From DATMNI01 sp035570275 (GTDB lineage: Bacteria > Acidobacteriota > Terriglobia > Bryobacterales > Bryobacteraceae), in NCBI GenBank assembly GCA_035570275.1, contig DATMNI010000243.1:1-22297 (forward strand): a DNA stretch of 22,297 nucleotides. Reading direction: 5' to 3'. How positions within the stretch are numbered: the first letter of the stretch is position 1; each line of letters begins with the position of its first letter. Shown piece by piece: positions 7,675-14,068 of the stretch. The notes under the pieces are model-generated. The model was given only the letters and a program-made list of their open reading frames with translations. It ran no database searches and was not told the origin of the DNA. The position numbers were made by a program, and so were the translations under genes.

Positions 7675-8499
7675 TCACTCCCTAGCTTTCGTCCCATTGG
7701 CGCGAATCCTTAGAGCCAAAGGACCCTCCCGCCAGAAGATCATCCGCTCGACATCATCGGATTTCCGGGGTGCTGGCCGATCGCCGAGATCCAGGCAAGC
7801 TTTCCCCACAATACGATCGGACAGCACTGTGCCCGTATACAAAATGCCTGACCCGCCCCTATCTGAAAGATTGGGAACGTCGGATTCAACAAATTTCACC
7901 GCGTAGATAAGGCCATGCTCATATCGCTGCACTAATTGCGAACACGCCTCAGCGTTCACCTGCAATGGCTCCAAGGCCGCGGTCAGTCGTGCGGCATCGA
8001 CCTTTATGACAGGCGAAGGAGCAGCGCCGCTCATTACCAAAAATCTGCACAGTTGAACCTGGCTTTGTAGGTGTTCTTGGCGAGCGGTTTCAGACCGAAG
8101 AAACTCAACCAGATCGTCAAAGGCTTGCCGGAACGACATCGCCCATTCGCCACCAGCCCAACTGCGCTGTGCGTAGACCAGTGAGCGCATACTGGCTTCG
8201 CGAAACCAACAATGCGGCTCAAGAAAATGGGCCCGGCCAAGCGTGATTCCCCCCAAGGCCGCGTATCCATCAGAATGGATACCCGCCCAGTTCATACTTC
8301 GGTACAGCGATACCATGTGAATGACGTGTTCCCGAGTGACCAGGAATGCACTCCCAGCGAAACCTTCTTGGTCGATTTTGCGCTCCACCGGCGATGAAGT
8401 GGCGTGATAAAGAACCCATGGATCGTCCTCGAGTCGCGGTGAAAACAGCCATTTCCTTGCGATCAGATCTTCAAATCCGACCCGGACTTGTTCAATCAT
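7675..8499 (-). CDS. Unknown protein, possibly ADP-ribosyltransferase-like
   Basis: A 274-residue soluble protein without signal peptide or membrane segment. The start is supported by GGGAG five to six bases before ATG. I do not recognise the family with certainty. The N-terminal WVLYHATSSPVERKIDQEGF resembles the 'YH(A/G)TS...I..GF' opening of ADP-ribosyltransferase/KptA-like folds. In those proteins the His and a following Thr/Ser bind NAD. A late block (GLIYAVKFVESDVPNL, then GILYTGTVLSDRIVGKACLD) is placed like the final strand and the 'pp-I' ending of such folds. The middle (about residues 100-190) is helical and looks like an insert. It converges with the DUF3800 gene and sits beside brnTA, so an accessory or defence role is plausible. 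Fold assignment is only a suggestion. Confidence 0.7.
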   Translation of the reverse strand: MIEQVRVGFEDLIARKWLFSPRLEDDPWVLYHATSSPVERKIDQEGFAGSAFLVTREHVIHMVSLYRSMNWAGIHSDGYAALGGITLGRAHFLEPHCWFREASMRSLVYAQRSWAGGEWAMSFRQAFDDLVEFLRSETARQEHLQSQVQLCRFLVMSGAAPSPVIKVDAARLTAALEPLQVNAEACSQLVQRYEHGLIYAVKFVESDVPNLSDRGGSGILYTGTVLSDRIVGKACLDLGDRPAPRKSDDVERMIFWREGPLALRIRANGTKARE

Positions 8500-8658
8500 G
8501 GCATCTCCCGTAGAACTTTATATCCTAGTCGAACATACGTGCTTCAGGTTGGGATGGGAGTCATCACTGGCCAACCGGAAACTGCCTCGGTCCCCAACCC
8601 TAGGACGATCCCCGCCACTCGGCCGTAACCCCAGACCGTACTCATGACGGAGCGGGAA

Positions 8659-8979
8659 CTAGGCGCGCTTCGCCTCCCGGCGGATACCCTCGGCAATCCA
8701 CATCCGGAGTTGTGTCTGGTAGCCTACCGACTTCGCTGCCGCGATGTGCTTCGCCGCGGCGATCTGTTCGGGGGCCAGACGAAGCGAGATCGGAGACTTG
8801 GCGCGCGCGTGGCGGTCGCGGATCTTCCTCGCCAACGCGGGCGACGGTTTGGCTGGAGGGGCCTCACGCAACTGATCCCATACACCCGCGACCGAGTGGC
8901 TTTCGAAATAATCCGCGGTGCCTTGATCGGATTGAAATTTTGGGAGTGGCAACTTTGCAGCAGAGAGCTTTTTCTTCAT
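8659..8979 (-). CDS. brnA: BrnA-family antitoxin
   Basis: A 106-residue protein encoded directly after the toxin gene, eight bases apart. The N-terminus MKKKLSAAKLPLPKFQSDQG with ADYFESHSV is the BrnA toxin-wrapping segment ('iPkF.sd.ea..fwe.hs'). The C-terminal SPISLRLAPEQIAAAKHIAA plus YQTQLRMWIAEGIRREA is the ribbon-helix-helix DNA-binding part. BrnA neutralises BrnT and represses its own operon. AGGT about eight bases before ATG 8979 is a modest Shine-Dalgarno that overlaps the toxin's stop region. Confidence 0.88.
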   Translation of the reverse strand: MKKKLSAAKLPLPKFQSDQGTADYFESHSVAGVWDQLREAPPAKPSPALARKIRDRHARAKSPISLRLAPEQIAAAKHIAAAKSVGYQTQLRMWIAEGIRREAKRA

Positions 8980-8987
8980 TTGCTGAC

Positions 8988-9251
8988 CTACTTGCGGCGA
9001 AATACGCGCCGTTCACTTGCGTCCATGTCACGGGCCGTTATTACTCTCACCAGACCTCCTGTCAATCGCCGGAACACGACGAAAGCCAGGCGACCATCCA
9101 GCGTCTGGCCCAACGCGATATATCGCTTCTGGCGCGTGCGCCTGACCTTGTGGTCACCGGCGAAGACTTCCTCCACCTCTTCCGGAGTGAACTCGTGCCT
9201 GCCGATATGGAAGATGTTGTCATCATCCCACTCAAAGCCGGAAATGACCAC
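8988..9251 (-). CDS. brnT: BrnT-family toxin (ribonuclease)
   Basis: An 87-residue protein of the BrnT family, RelE-fold ribonucleases that inhibit translation. Family marks are FEWDDDNIFHIGRHEFTPEE (the 'feWDp.Ka..N..kHgvsFeeA' opening), RYIALGQTLDGRLAFVVF, and the ending LVRVITARDMDASERRVF ('iRiISaRkAt..Er'). The start is a GTG at 9251; a stop about 15 bases further upstream in frame excludes longer forms. Toxin first, antitoxin second is the normal brnTA order. It is divergent from the propeller gene at 9367. The protein looks intact. Confidence 0.9.
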   Translation of the reverse strand: MVISGFEWDDDNIFHIGRHEFTPEEVEEVFAGDHKVRRTRQKRYIALGQTLDGRLAFVVFRRLTGGLVRVITARDMDASERRVFRRK

Positions 9252-9268
9252 AGAGCTATCGTATCAGG

Positions 9269-9280
9269 TTGTATATACAA
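9269..9280. promoter_or_regulatory. Candidate BrnA operator, palindrome TTGTATATACAA
   Basis: A perfect 12-base palindrome, TTGTATATACAA, lies 17 bases upstream of the brnT start in the gap shared with the divergent propeller gene. The TATA core could overlap a -10 element. BrnA autoregulates its operon, so this is the natural candidate for its binding site; it might also influence the gene at 9367. Confidence 0.5.
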
Positions 9281-9366
9281 AACGCTACAGAGGTCCAAGG
9301 CGCACGGTGCCGCTCGGTCGTCTGGTCGCCGTTCCCAGGCGTACAATCTGGTGAAGGAGATCGAAG

Positions 9367-10626
9367 ATGAAAATCGCGTGGATGCTCCTCGCCGCCAGCG
9401 TCGTTCCAGCCCTGGCGCGGGCCGCCGATTGGCCCCAGTTTCGCGGCCCCCAACGGACCGGCGTCTCACAGGAAACCGGCCTGCTCAATGCGTGGCCCAA
9501 ACAAGGTCCCAAGCTGCTCTGGCATCTCTCCGGCATCGGCGACGGCTACGGAACGCCCGCCGTCGTGGGCGGCCGCATCTTTGTGATGAGCAATCGCGGC
9601 ATGGACAACGAGTTCGTCCAGGCGCTTTCGGTCGAGGAAGGCAAGACCATCTGGACCACCCGCCTGGGTAACGTCGGTAATCCCGACATGCAGCCATCCT
9701 ATCCCATGGCCCGCTCCACGCCTACGGTCGAAGGCGATAAGCTCTACGCCCAGAGCTCCGATGGCGACCTGGCGTGCCTCGATGCGGCGTCCGGAAAGGT
9801 GCTCTGGCGCAAGAGCCTGCGGCGCGACTTCGGCGGACGGCCCGGCACATGGGCGTATGCCGAGTCTCCGCTCATCGATGGCGACGTGCTGGTGGCCACA
9901 CCGGGAGGAGCGCAGGCCACGCTGGTGGCGCTGGACAAAAAGACCGGCGCCGTCATCTGGAAATCCGCCGTGCCTGGCGGCGAGCCGGCCGGTTACGCTT
10001 CGGCGTCCGTCGTCGAGGGCGCCGGCCGCAGGCAGTACGTGCAGTTCCTCGATAAAGGAGTGGTGGGTGTCGACGCCGGCACCGGCCAGTTCCTTTGGCG
10101 CTACGGGCAGACCGGCGGCGGGCCGGCGAACATCGCTATGCCCCTCAGCCGCGGCGACTTCGTCTACAGCACCAATTCGCGGCGTTTCGGCGCCGGGCTG
10201 GTGCGGCTTACTCCCACTGGGGATGGAGTCTCCGCCGAGCAGGTTTACTTCGAACGGGACCTGCCCAACACGTTGGGCGGGCAGGTGCTGCTCGGCGACA
10301 CCATTTACGGCACCAACCAGGAGGGTCCGGTGGCGGCGGATTTCGCCACCGGCAAGATCCGTTGGCGGGCGGAGGGCACAGGTCCGGGAGCCGTCTTCTA
10401 CGCCGAAGGCCGGCTGTACTACCACGCCGAAAATGGCGAAGTAGCCTTGGCCGAGGCCAGCCCCGACGCGTACCGTGAGAAGGGCCGGTTTACGCCATCT
10501 GGCCAGCCAAAACGGAGGGACTCGAAGGAAAGAGCCTGGACCTATCCGGTTGTGGCCGACGGCCGTCTATACATTCGCGATCTGGGCACGCTGTGGTGCT
10601 ACGACGTTCGCGCTCACGGGCGATAA
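9367..10626 (+). CDS. Exported PQQ-like/BamB-like beta-propeller protein (paralogue of 2771-3985)
   Basis: A 419-residue exported propeller. The start is supported by AAGGAGA seven bases before ATG and by a signal peptide MKIAWMLLAASVVPALARA. The mature start ADWPQFRGPQRTGVSQETGL mirrors the protein at 2771 almost position for position. Blade repeats include LSVEEGKTIWTTR, LDAASGKVLWRKS, LDKKTGAVIWKS, VDAGTGQFLWRY and ADFATGKIRWRAE. No haem motif and no quinoprotein active-site motifs are present, so it is more likely a binding or structural propeller than an enzyme. It heads the second propeller block; an array of hairpin repeats separates it from the ankyrin gene. A TACAAT at 9342-9347 may be its -10 element. 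Confidence 0.88.
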   Translation: MKIAWMLLAASVVPALARAADWPQFRGPQRTGVSQETGLLNAWPKQGPKLLWHLSGIGDGYGTPAVVGGRIFVMSNRGMDNEFVQALSVEEGKTIWTTRLGNVGNPDMQPSYPMARSTPTVEGDKLYAQSSDGDLACLDAASGKVLWRKSLRRDFGGRPGTWAYAESPLIDGDVLVATPGGAQATLVALDKKTGAVIWKSAVPGGEPAGYASASVVEGAGRRQYVQFLDKGVVGVDAGTGQFLWRYGQTGGGPANIAMPLSRGDFVYSTNSRRFGAGLVRLTPTGDGVSAEQVYFERDLPNTLGGQVLLGDTIYGTNQEGPVAADFATGKIRWRAEGTGPGAVFYAEGRLYYHAENGEVALAEASPDAYREKGRFTPSGQPKRRDSKERAWTYPVVADGRLYIRDLGTLWCYDVRAHGR

Positions 10627-10630
10627 CGTG

Positions 10631-10763
10631 CAGAGCCGCGACCGTATTCAGAGCCGTGACCGTATTCAGAGCCGTGACCGTCACGGAGCGGCTACGCAGC
10701 AGAGCCGTGACCGTCAGGGAGCGGTTACGCAGCAGAGGCGTGACCGTCAGGGAGCGGTTACAC
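10631..10763 (+). repeat. Five-unit array of the hairpin repeat (CAGAGCCGTGACCG type)
   Basis: Units start at 10631, 10649, 10667, 10700 and 10733. The first two are truncated 18-base units (CAGAGCCGCGACCGTATT and CAGAGCCGTGACCGTATT). The last three are full units of about 33 bases. A full unit is CAGAGCCGTGACCG, then TCAGGGAG, then CGGTTACGCAG. CGTGACCG pairs with CGGTTACG around the TCAGGGAG loop, with one mismatch. Copies differ in the stem but keep the loop pattern. The array fills the gap between the stop of the propeller gene and the ankyrin gene; it is the same family as the copies at 4035-4098. Confidence 0.88.
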
Positions 10764-10785
10764 TATCAGAGTACCTGGAGGACTA

Positions 10786-11568
10786 ATGCGTCCGATTGCC
10801 TTGCTTGTTTTCGCGTCCGCGCTCGCCGTTTTTGCGAAGGACGCTAACGAAGATCTGCTATCGGCTTCGCGCTCGGGAGATCTGGCCGCGATCAAAACGG
10901 CCATCGAAGGTGGCGCGGCGCTGGAGACCAAGACCCCCTATGGCCAGACCCCTCTTTATTTGGCGGCCATGAATGGTCACGAGGAGGTCGTCCGGTTTCT
11001 GCTCGACAAGGGAGCCACCGCCGATGTCACCGACACGTTCTACAAGGCGCCCATGCTCGCGTTCGTCATCCAGCGAAAGCACTGGGGCGTGGCGAAGTTG
11101 CTGGCCGCGAAGTCGGCCAACCCGGACAAGACCCTGGGAGATGTGGCCGGCACCGGAAGGGCCGATTTGGTGCAAGCCGTTCTGACCAGCGGCAAGCCCA
11201 GCCAGGCGTCGCTGGACAAGGCTTACGAGAGTGCGCTGGATCGAAAGCAGGCGGAGGTGGCCGACCTGCTGAAGAAGGCGGGAGCGCACGATCCCGCGCC
11301 TCCGGTGACTGTGGATGCGGCCGTGCTCGCCGGGTACGAGGGCAATTACAAATCGGAGCAGATTCCGCTCGAAATCAAGGTGTTCGTAAAGGACGGCCGG
11401 CTCATTGCCCAGGCGGCCACCCAGCCTGAGTTGGCAACCAAGGCGCTGAGCGCCACGCGATTCGTATTCACGCCCGCACAGATTGAATTCGAGTTCGATG
11501 CAGCCGATGGCTTTACGCTGAAACAAGGCGGGCAAACGTTCAAGTTCAAGAAGGCGGTGTCGAAATGA
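10786..11568 (+). CDS. Exported ankyrin-repeat protein with C-terminal beta-barrel-like domain
   Basis: A 260-residue protein. GGAGG four bases before ATG fixes the start. Signal peptide: MRPIALLVFASALAVFA. Ankyrin repeats follow: about residues 21-50 (LLSASRSGDLAAIKTAIEGG), 51-83 (YGQTPLYLAAMNGHEEVVRF, LLDKGA), then two weaker ones to about 165. Residues about 174-260 form a different domain (LAGYEGNYKSEQIPLEIKVF, then RLIAQAATQPELATKALS, then RFVFTPAQIEFEF). These resemble DUF3471-type small beta-barrels found behind serine hydrolases; that resemblance is from memory. The stop overlaps the next start as ATGA, so it is made together with the propeller protein at 11565. A periplasmic protein-protein adaptor for that propeller is a reasonable inference. 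Confidence 0.88.
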   Translation: MRPIALLVFASALAVFAKDANEDLLSASRSGDLAAIKTAIEGGAALETKTPYGQTPLYLAAMNGHEEVVRFLLDKGATADVTDTFYKAPMLAFVIQRKHWGVAKLLAAKSANPDKTLGDVAGTGRADLVQAVLTSGKPSQASLDKAYESALDRKQAEVADLLKKAGAHDPAPPVTVDAAVLAGYEGNYKSEQIPLEIKVFVKDGRLIAQAATQPELATKALSATRFVFTPAQIEFEFDAADGFTLKQGGQTFKFKKAVSK

Positions 11569-12908
11569 AGTACCAGATGTTGTTGCCGGCCCTTACTCTG
11601 GCCTTGAACGGCGCTGCCGCCGACGGGAACTGGCCGCAATTTCGCGGGCCCTCGGCCTCCGGACTCGGTGACGGCGCCCACCCGCCGGTGCAATGGGATA
11701 TCGCCAAGGGAACCAACGTCCTCTGGACGGTGGAGATACCCGGTCTGGCCAATTCCTCCCCGGTTGTGTGGGGCGACCGGGTTTATGTCACCACAGCCAT
11801 TTCCAGCGACCCCAAGCAGACGTTTCGAACCGGTCTCTACGGCGACACCGACTCGTCTGCGGATCTCAGCCAACATCAGTGGAAGGTGCTGGCGCTGGAC
11901 AAGAAGACCGGCAAGGTGGTGTGGGAGCAGACGGCGTATCAGGGGATACCCAAAACCAAGCGGCATCCCAAGTCTTCTCAGGCATCGCCGACGCCGGTCA
12001 CCGACGGCAAAGTCGTGGTCGCCTATTTCGGTTCCGAAGGGCTGGTCGCCTATTCGGCCGATGGCAAGCTTCTGTGGAAGAAGGACCTCGGTTTACAGAA
12101 CGCCGGGTGGTTCTTCGACCCGGATTCGGAGTGGGGCGCGGCCAGTTCTCCCGTGATCTACAAGAATACGGTCATCGTGCAGTGCGACCGCCAGAAGGAC
12201 TCGTTCGTGGCTGCGTTTGACCTGAAAGACGGCAAGGAGGTCTGGCGCACTGCCCGCGCCGAGATTCCCGCCTGGGGCTCGCCCACCCTGGTTCCGGGCG
12301 AAGGCCGCACGGAGGTGGTCACCAACGCGACCAAGGCGATCCGCGGCTACGACGCCGATACCGGCAAGGAGCTTTGGAAGCTGTCGCCGAATTCGGAGGT
12401 CACCTGCACCACTCCCGTCTCCGCCTTCGGCCTGATCTTCGTTACCGCGGGCTATCCTCCTGTGCAGCCAATCTACGCCATCAAGATCGGATCGGCGGGG
12501 GACCTGACGTTGAAGGACGGCAAGGACGCCAGCGATGCCATCGCCTGGAGCAAGAAGGTCGGCGGCGTGTATCTGCCATCGCCCATCGTGTACGGCGACC
12601 ACCTCTACATGGTCAACAACAACGGCGTGATGGCGGTATATGAGGCGAAGACGGGGACTCGCGTGTATCAGCAGCGTATCGGCAGCGGAGGCTCGTTTGT
12701 CGCATCGCCCGTGGCGGCGGCGGGCAAGTTATATGTCGCCAGCGAAGATGGCGATGTCTACGTGGTGAAAGCGGGACCGCAATACGAAATGATTGCGAAG
12801 AATTCCGTAGGCGAGCCGGTACTGGCCACCCCCGCGCTGGCGGGCGATCTGCTGATCGTGCGCGGGGCCAGGCACTTGTTTGCGATCGCGGAAGCTGAGA
12901 AGAAATGA
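11565..12908 (+). CDS. Exported PQQ-like/BamB-like beta-propeller protein
   Basis: A 447-residue exported propeller translationally coupled to the ankyrin gene. Signal peptide: MKYQMLLPALTLALNGAAA. Mature start DGNWPQFRGPSASGLGDG. Blade signatures: VLALDKKTGKVVWEQT, AYSADGKLLWKKD, AFDLKDGKEVWRT, GYDADTGKELWKL and VYEAKTGTRVYQQR. It belongs to a different subgroup from the 2771 and 9367 proteins: the segment VLWTVEIPGLANSSPVVWGD with DLSQHQWKVLALD is of the type common in planctomycetes and acidobacteria. No catalytic quinoprotein motif or haem site is seen. Likely a periplasmic or surface binding protein working with the ankyrin protein. Confidence 0.88.
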   Translation: MKYQMLLPALTLALNGAAADGNWPQFRGPSASGLGDGAHPPVQWDIAKGTNVLWTVEIPGLANSSPVVWGDRVYVTTAISSDPKQTFRTGLYGDTDSSADLSQHQWKVLALDKKTGKVVWEQTAYQGIPKTKRHPKSSQASPTPVTDGKVVVAYFGSEGLVAYSADGKLLWKKDLGLQNAGWFFDPDSEWGAASSPVIYKNTVIVQCDRQKDSFVAAFDLKDGKEVWRTARAEIPAWGSPTLVPGEGRTEVVTNATKAIRGYDADTGKELWKLSPNSEVTCTTPVSAFGLIFVTAGYPPVQPIYAIKIGSAGDLTLKDGKDASDAIAWSKKVGGVYLPSPIVYGDHLYMVNNNGVMAVYEAKTGTRVYQQRIGSGGSFVASPVAAAGKLYVASEDGDVYVVKAGPQYEMIAKNSVGEPVLATPALAGDLLIVRGARHLFAIAEAEKK

Positions 12909-12976
12909 CAGCGGGCCTGTAGCGGCCACGCGGTCGTCCGTGAGTTATCGGCAAGCGTGCGTGACTCGATGCAGCG

Positions 12977-13132
12977 GTGAGTAGTAGCGTGGGCACGGCC
13001 CACGAAAAGACAGCGGTACCCGATGATTTATTGCAACTGAGCCAGCGATTAGAAGAGTGGCGGAGCGCGAACCCGCCGCGAACCCCGCCGCGAACCCGAG
13101 GATCCGCGCGCGTTGCATTCCTGTGGCTTTGA
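12977..13132 (+). pseudogene. Possible remnant of a helix-turn-helix/transposon accessory gene
   Basis: A short frame from GTG 12977 contains VPDDLLQLSQRLEEWRSANP, which looks like the first helix of small acidobacterial/planctomycetal proteins of the type 'L..rLeeWRr.hpprtrlP..lW..A..La...G'. Here the sequence breaks off in a tandem repeat: GCGAACCC(C)GCC occurs two to three times at 13067-13098, giving PPRTPPRTRG. It then stops at 13130. A perfect hairpin GTGGGC-ACG-GCCCAC lies at 12989-13003. The family recognition is from memory; a chance open frame is possible. Confidence 0.3.
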
Positions 13133-13152
13133 ACTCGGCGGCGTGCTGCGGC

Positions 13153-13437
13153 TTAGCCAAAAAGCTCGCTATGTGAGCCAAGCCGCGCCAGACGCAGGGT
13201 GTCGGCGTCGGGCTTGCGGTAGATCAGTAGCAAGTCAGGCTTGATGTGGCATTCGCGGTAGCCCACCCAATCACCGCTCAAGGCGTGGTCACGGTTATTC
13301 CCTGGTAAGACTTGACCGGAGAGCAGCAGCGCCACGAGCGTTGACAAAAGCGAATCCACATCTTTGCTGTGGCGCGGTGTTGCCTTCGCGCGCTTGTAGT
13401 CACGCTTGAATGCCGATGACCGCTCAATCGTCCGCAT
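13153..13437 (-). CDS. yafQ: YafQ-family toxin (RelE superfamily mRNA interferase)
   Basis: A 94-residue protein with the YafQ signature: RSSAFKRDYKRAKATPRH at the N-terminus, HALSGDWVGYRECHIKPD in the middle, LLLIYRK, and the C-terminal GSHSELF. H89 in GSHSELF corresponds to the catalytic histidine of YafQ. YafQ cuts mRNA in the ribosome at lysine AAA codons; that is family knowledge. Its start overlaps the antitoxin's 3' end by 14 bases, so both are made from one message. All main motif residues are present, so the toxin should be active. Confidence 0.92.
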   Translation of the reverse strand: MRTIERSSAFKRDYKRAKATPRHSKDVDSLLSTLVALLLSGQVLPGNNRDHALSGDWVGYRECHIKPDLLLIYRKPDADTLRLARLGSHSELFG

Positions 13438-13696
13438 TCAAGTCAGCCATTAGGGCATCCGTGCCGGTGAAGCGCTTGCCTTTCCCCGCCTCAAGTTCGG
13501 CAATCGCCTTGCGGGTCGTCGCGTTTGGCGCCTTGACCTCGAACGGTAAACGCCGCTCATCCGCGATCCGCAGCATCAGCAGGCGGATAGCATCTGAGAT
13601 GGACAGTCCCATGGCAGCCAGAGCATCAGCGGCGCGTTCTTTGGTGGCGCTGTCAATGCGGGCGCGAACGTAGGTGTCAGCAGTACTCACGGTCAT
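13424..13696 (-). CDS. dinJ: RelB/DinJ-family antitoxin
   Basis: About 90 residues. The body TADTYVRARIDSATKERAAD, then AAMGLSISDAIRLLMLRIAD, then RRLPFEVKAPNATT is typical of RelB/DinJ: ribbon-helix-helix DNA binding first, then a toxin-wrapping tail. ATG 13696 was chosen because AAGGTGAGG precedes it; a GTG two codons upstream (13702) is the alternative. Antitoxin first, toxin second is the normal dinJ-yafQ order. It probably represses its own promoter, whose elements are visible just upstream. Confidence 0.9.
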   Translation of the reverse strand: MTVSTADTYVRARIDSATKERAADALAAMGLSISDAIRLLMLRIADERRLPFEVKAPNATTRKAIAELEAGKGKRFTGTDALMADLNADD

Positions 13697-13728
13697 CCTC
13701 ACCTTGAAAACGGTTATCCACGCCTTTT

Positions 13729-13757
13729 ATTGTAGTCGCATTGTGACCACAACGCAA
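13729..13757 (-). promoter_or_regulatory. dinJ-yafQ promoter with operator in the spacer
   Basis: On the minus strand TTGCGT (13752-13757) and TACAAT (13729-13734) are exactly 17 bases apart, a good sigma-70-like pair. Most of the spacer is TTGTGGTCACAA (13741-13752), with 5-base inverted arms TTGTG/CACAA. Binding of DinJ-YafQ there would block RNA polymerase. Transcription would start about 25 bases before the antitoxin ATG. Confidence 0.6.
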
Positions 13758-14068
13758 GTTACCCTCTCTCTCTACGAACCAGCGGCTTGAGCGGCGGCTT
13801 CCCAGGAAAGAGATCCTCTGTCGCCTTCCGGCCCGATCAGGAACGAGAATCCGCTTGCGACCGTTATGGCGTTCCACAATGCCGGTCCGAGTTTCCGTTG
13901 AGCTTTCTTTTCTACCGGTCGATCATTGCCGCCTGAGCGCTTGTTCGCGACCGCGTAAGCAAATCTTAGCGCCGACAAATACGTCTATCTCCACCGCTCC
14001 CATCGGTTCTACGCCCTAGCCAGACAAAGTTACAGATAGTAGGGATCCATCTTAGCTAAAATAGACGT
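13758..14068. other. Gap between dinJ promoter and TIGR03437 gene, no gene supported
   Basis: Two short minus-strand open frames overlap here, neither with a recognisable motif or ribosome binding site. TAAAAT at 14057-14062, seven bases before the GTG at 14069, may be a -10 element for the next gene. No tRNA, repeat or terminator was seen. Confidence 0.45.

Noticed and set aside
10631..10763. Hairpin array as a CRISPR array
   Set aside because: Units follow one another without unique spacers, differ in length, and no cas gene is near.
12989..13003. GTGGGC-ACG-GCCCAC hairpin as terminator of the propeller block
   Set aside because: It is 80 bases after the stop with a three-base loop and no T-run; possible but not supported.
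13067..13098. Tandem GCGAACCC(C)GCC as a CRISPR-like array
   Set aside because: The units are adjacent with no spacers and only two to three copies; it is a simple tandem duplication.
13772..13978. 68-residue minus-strand open frame before dinJ
   Set aside because: No recognisable motif and no ribosome binding site; a second frame over the same DNA is equally open.
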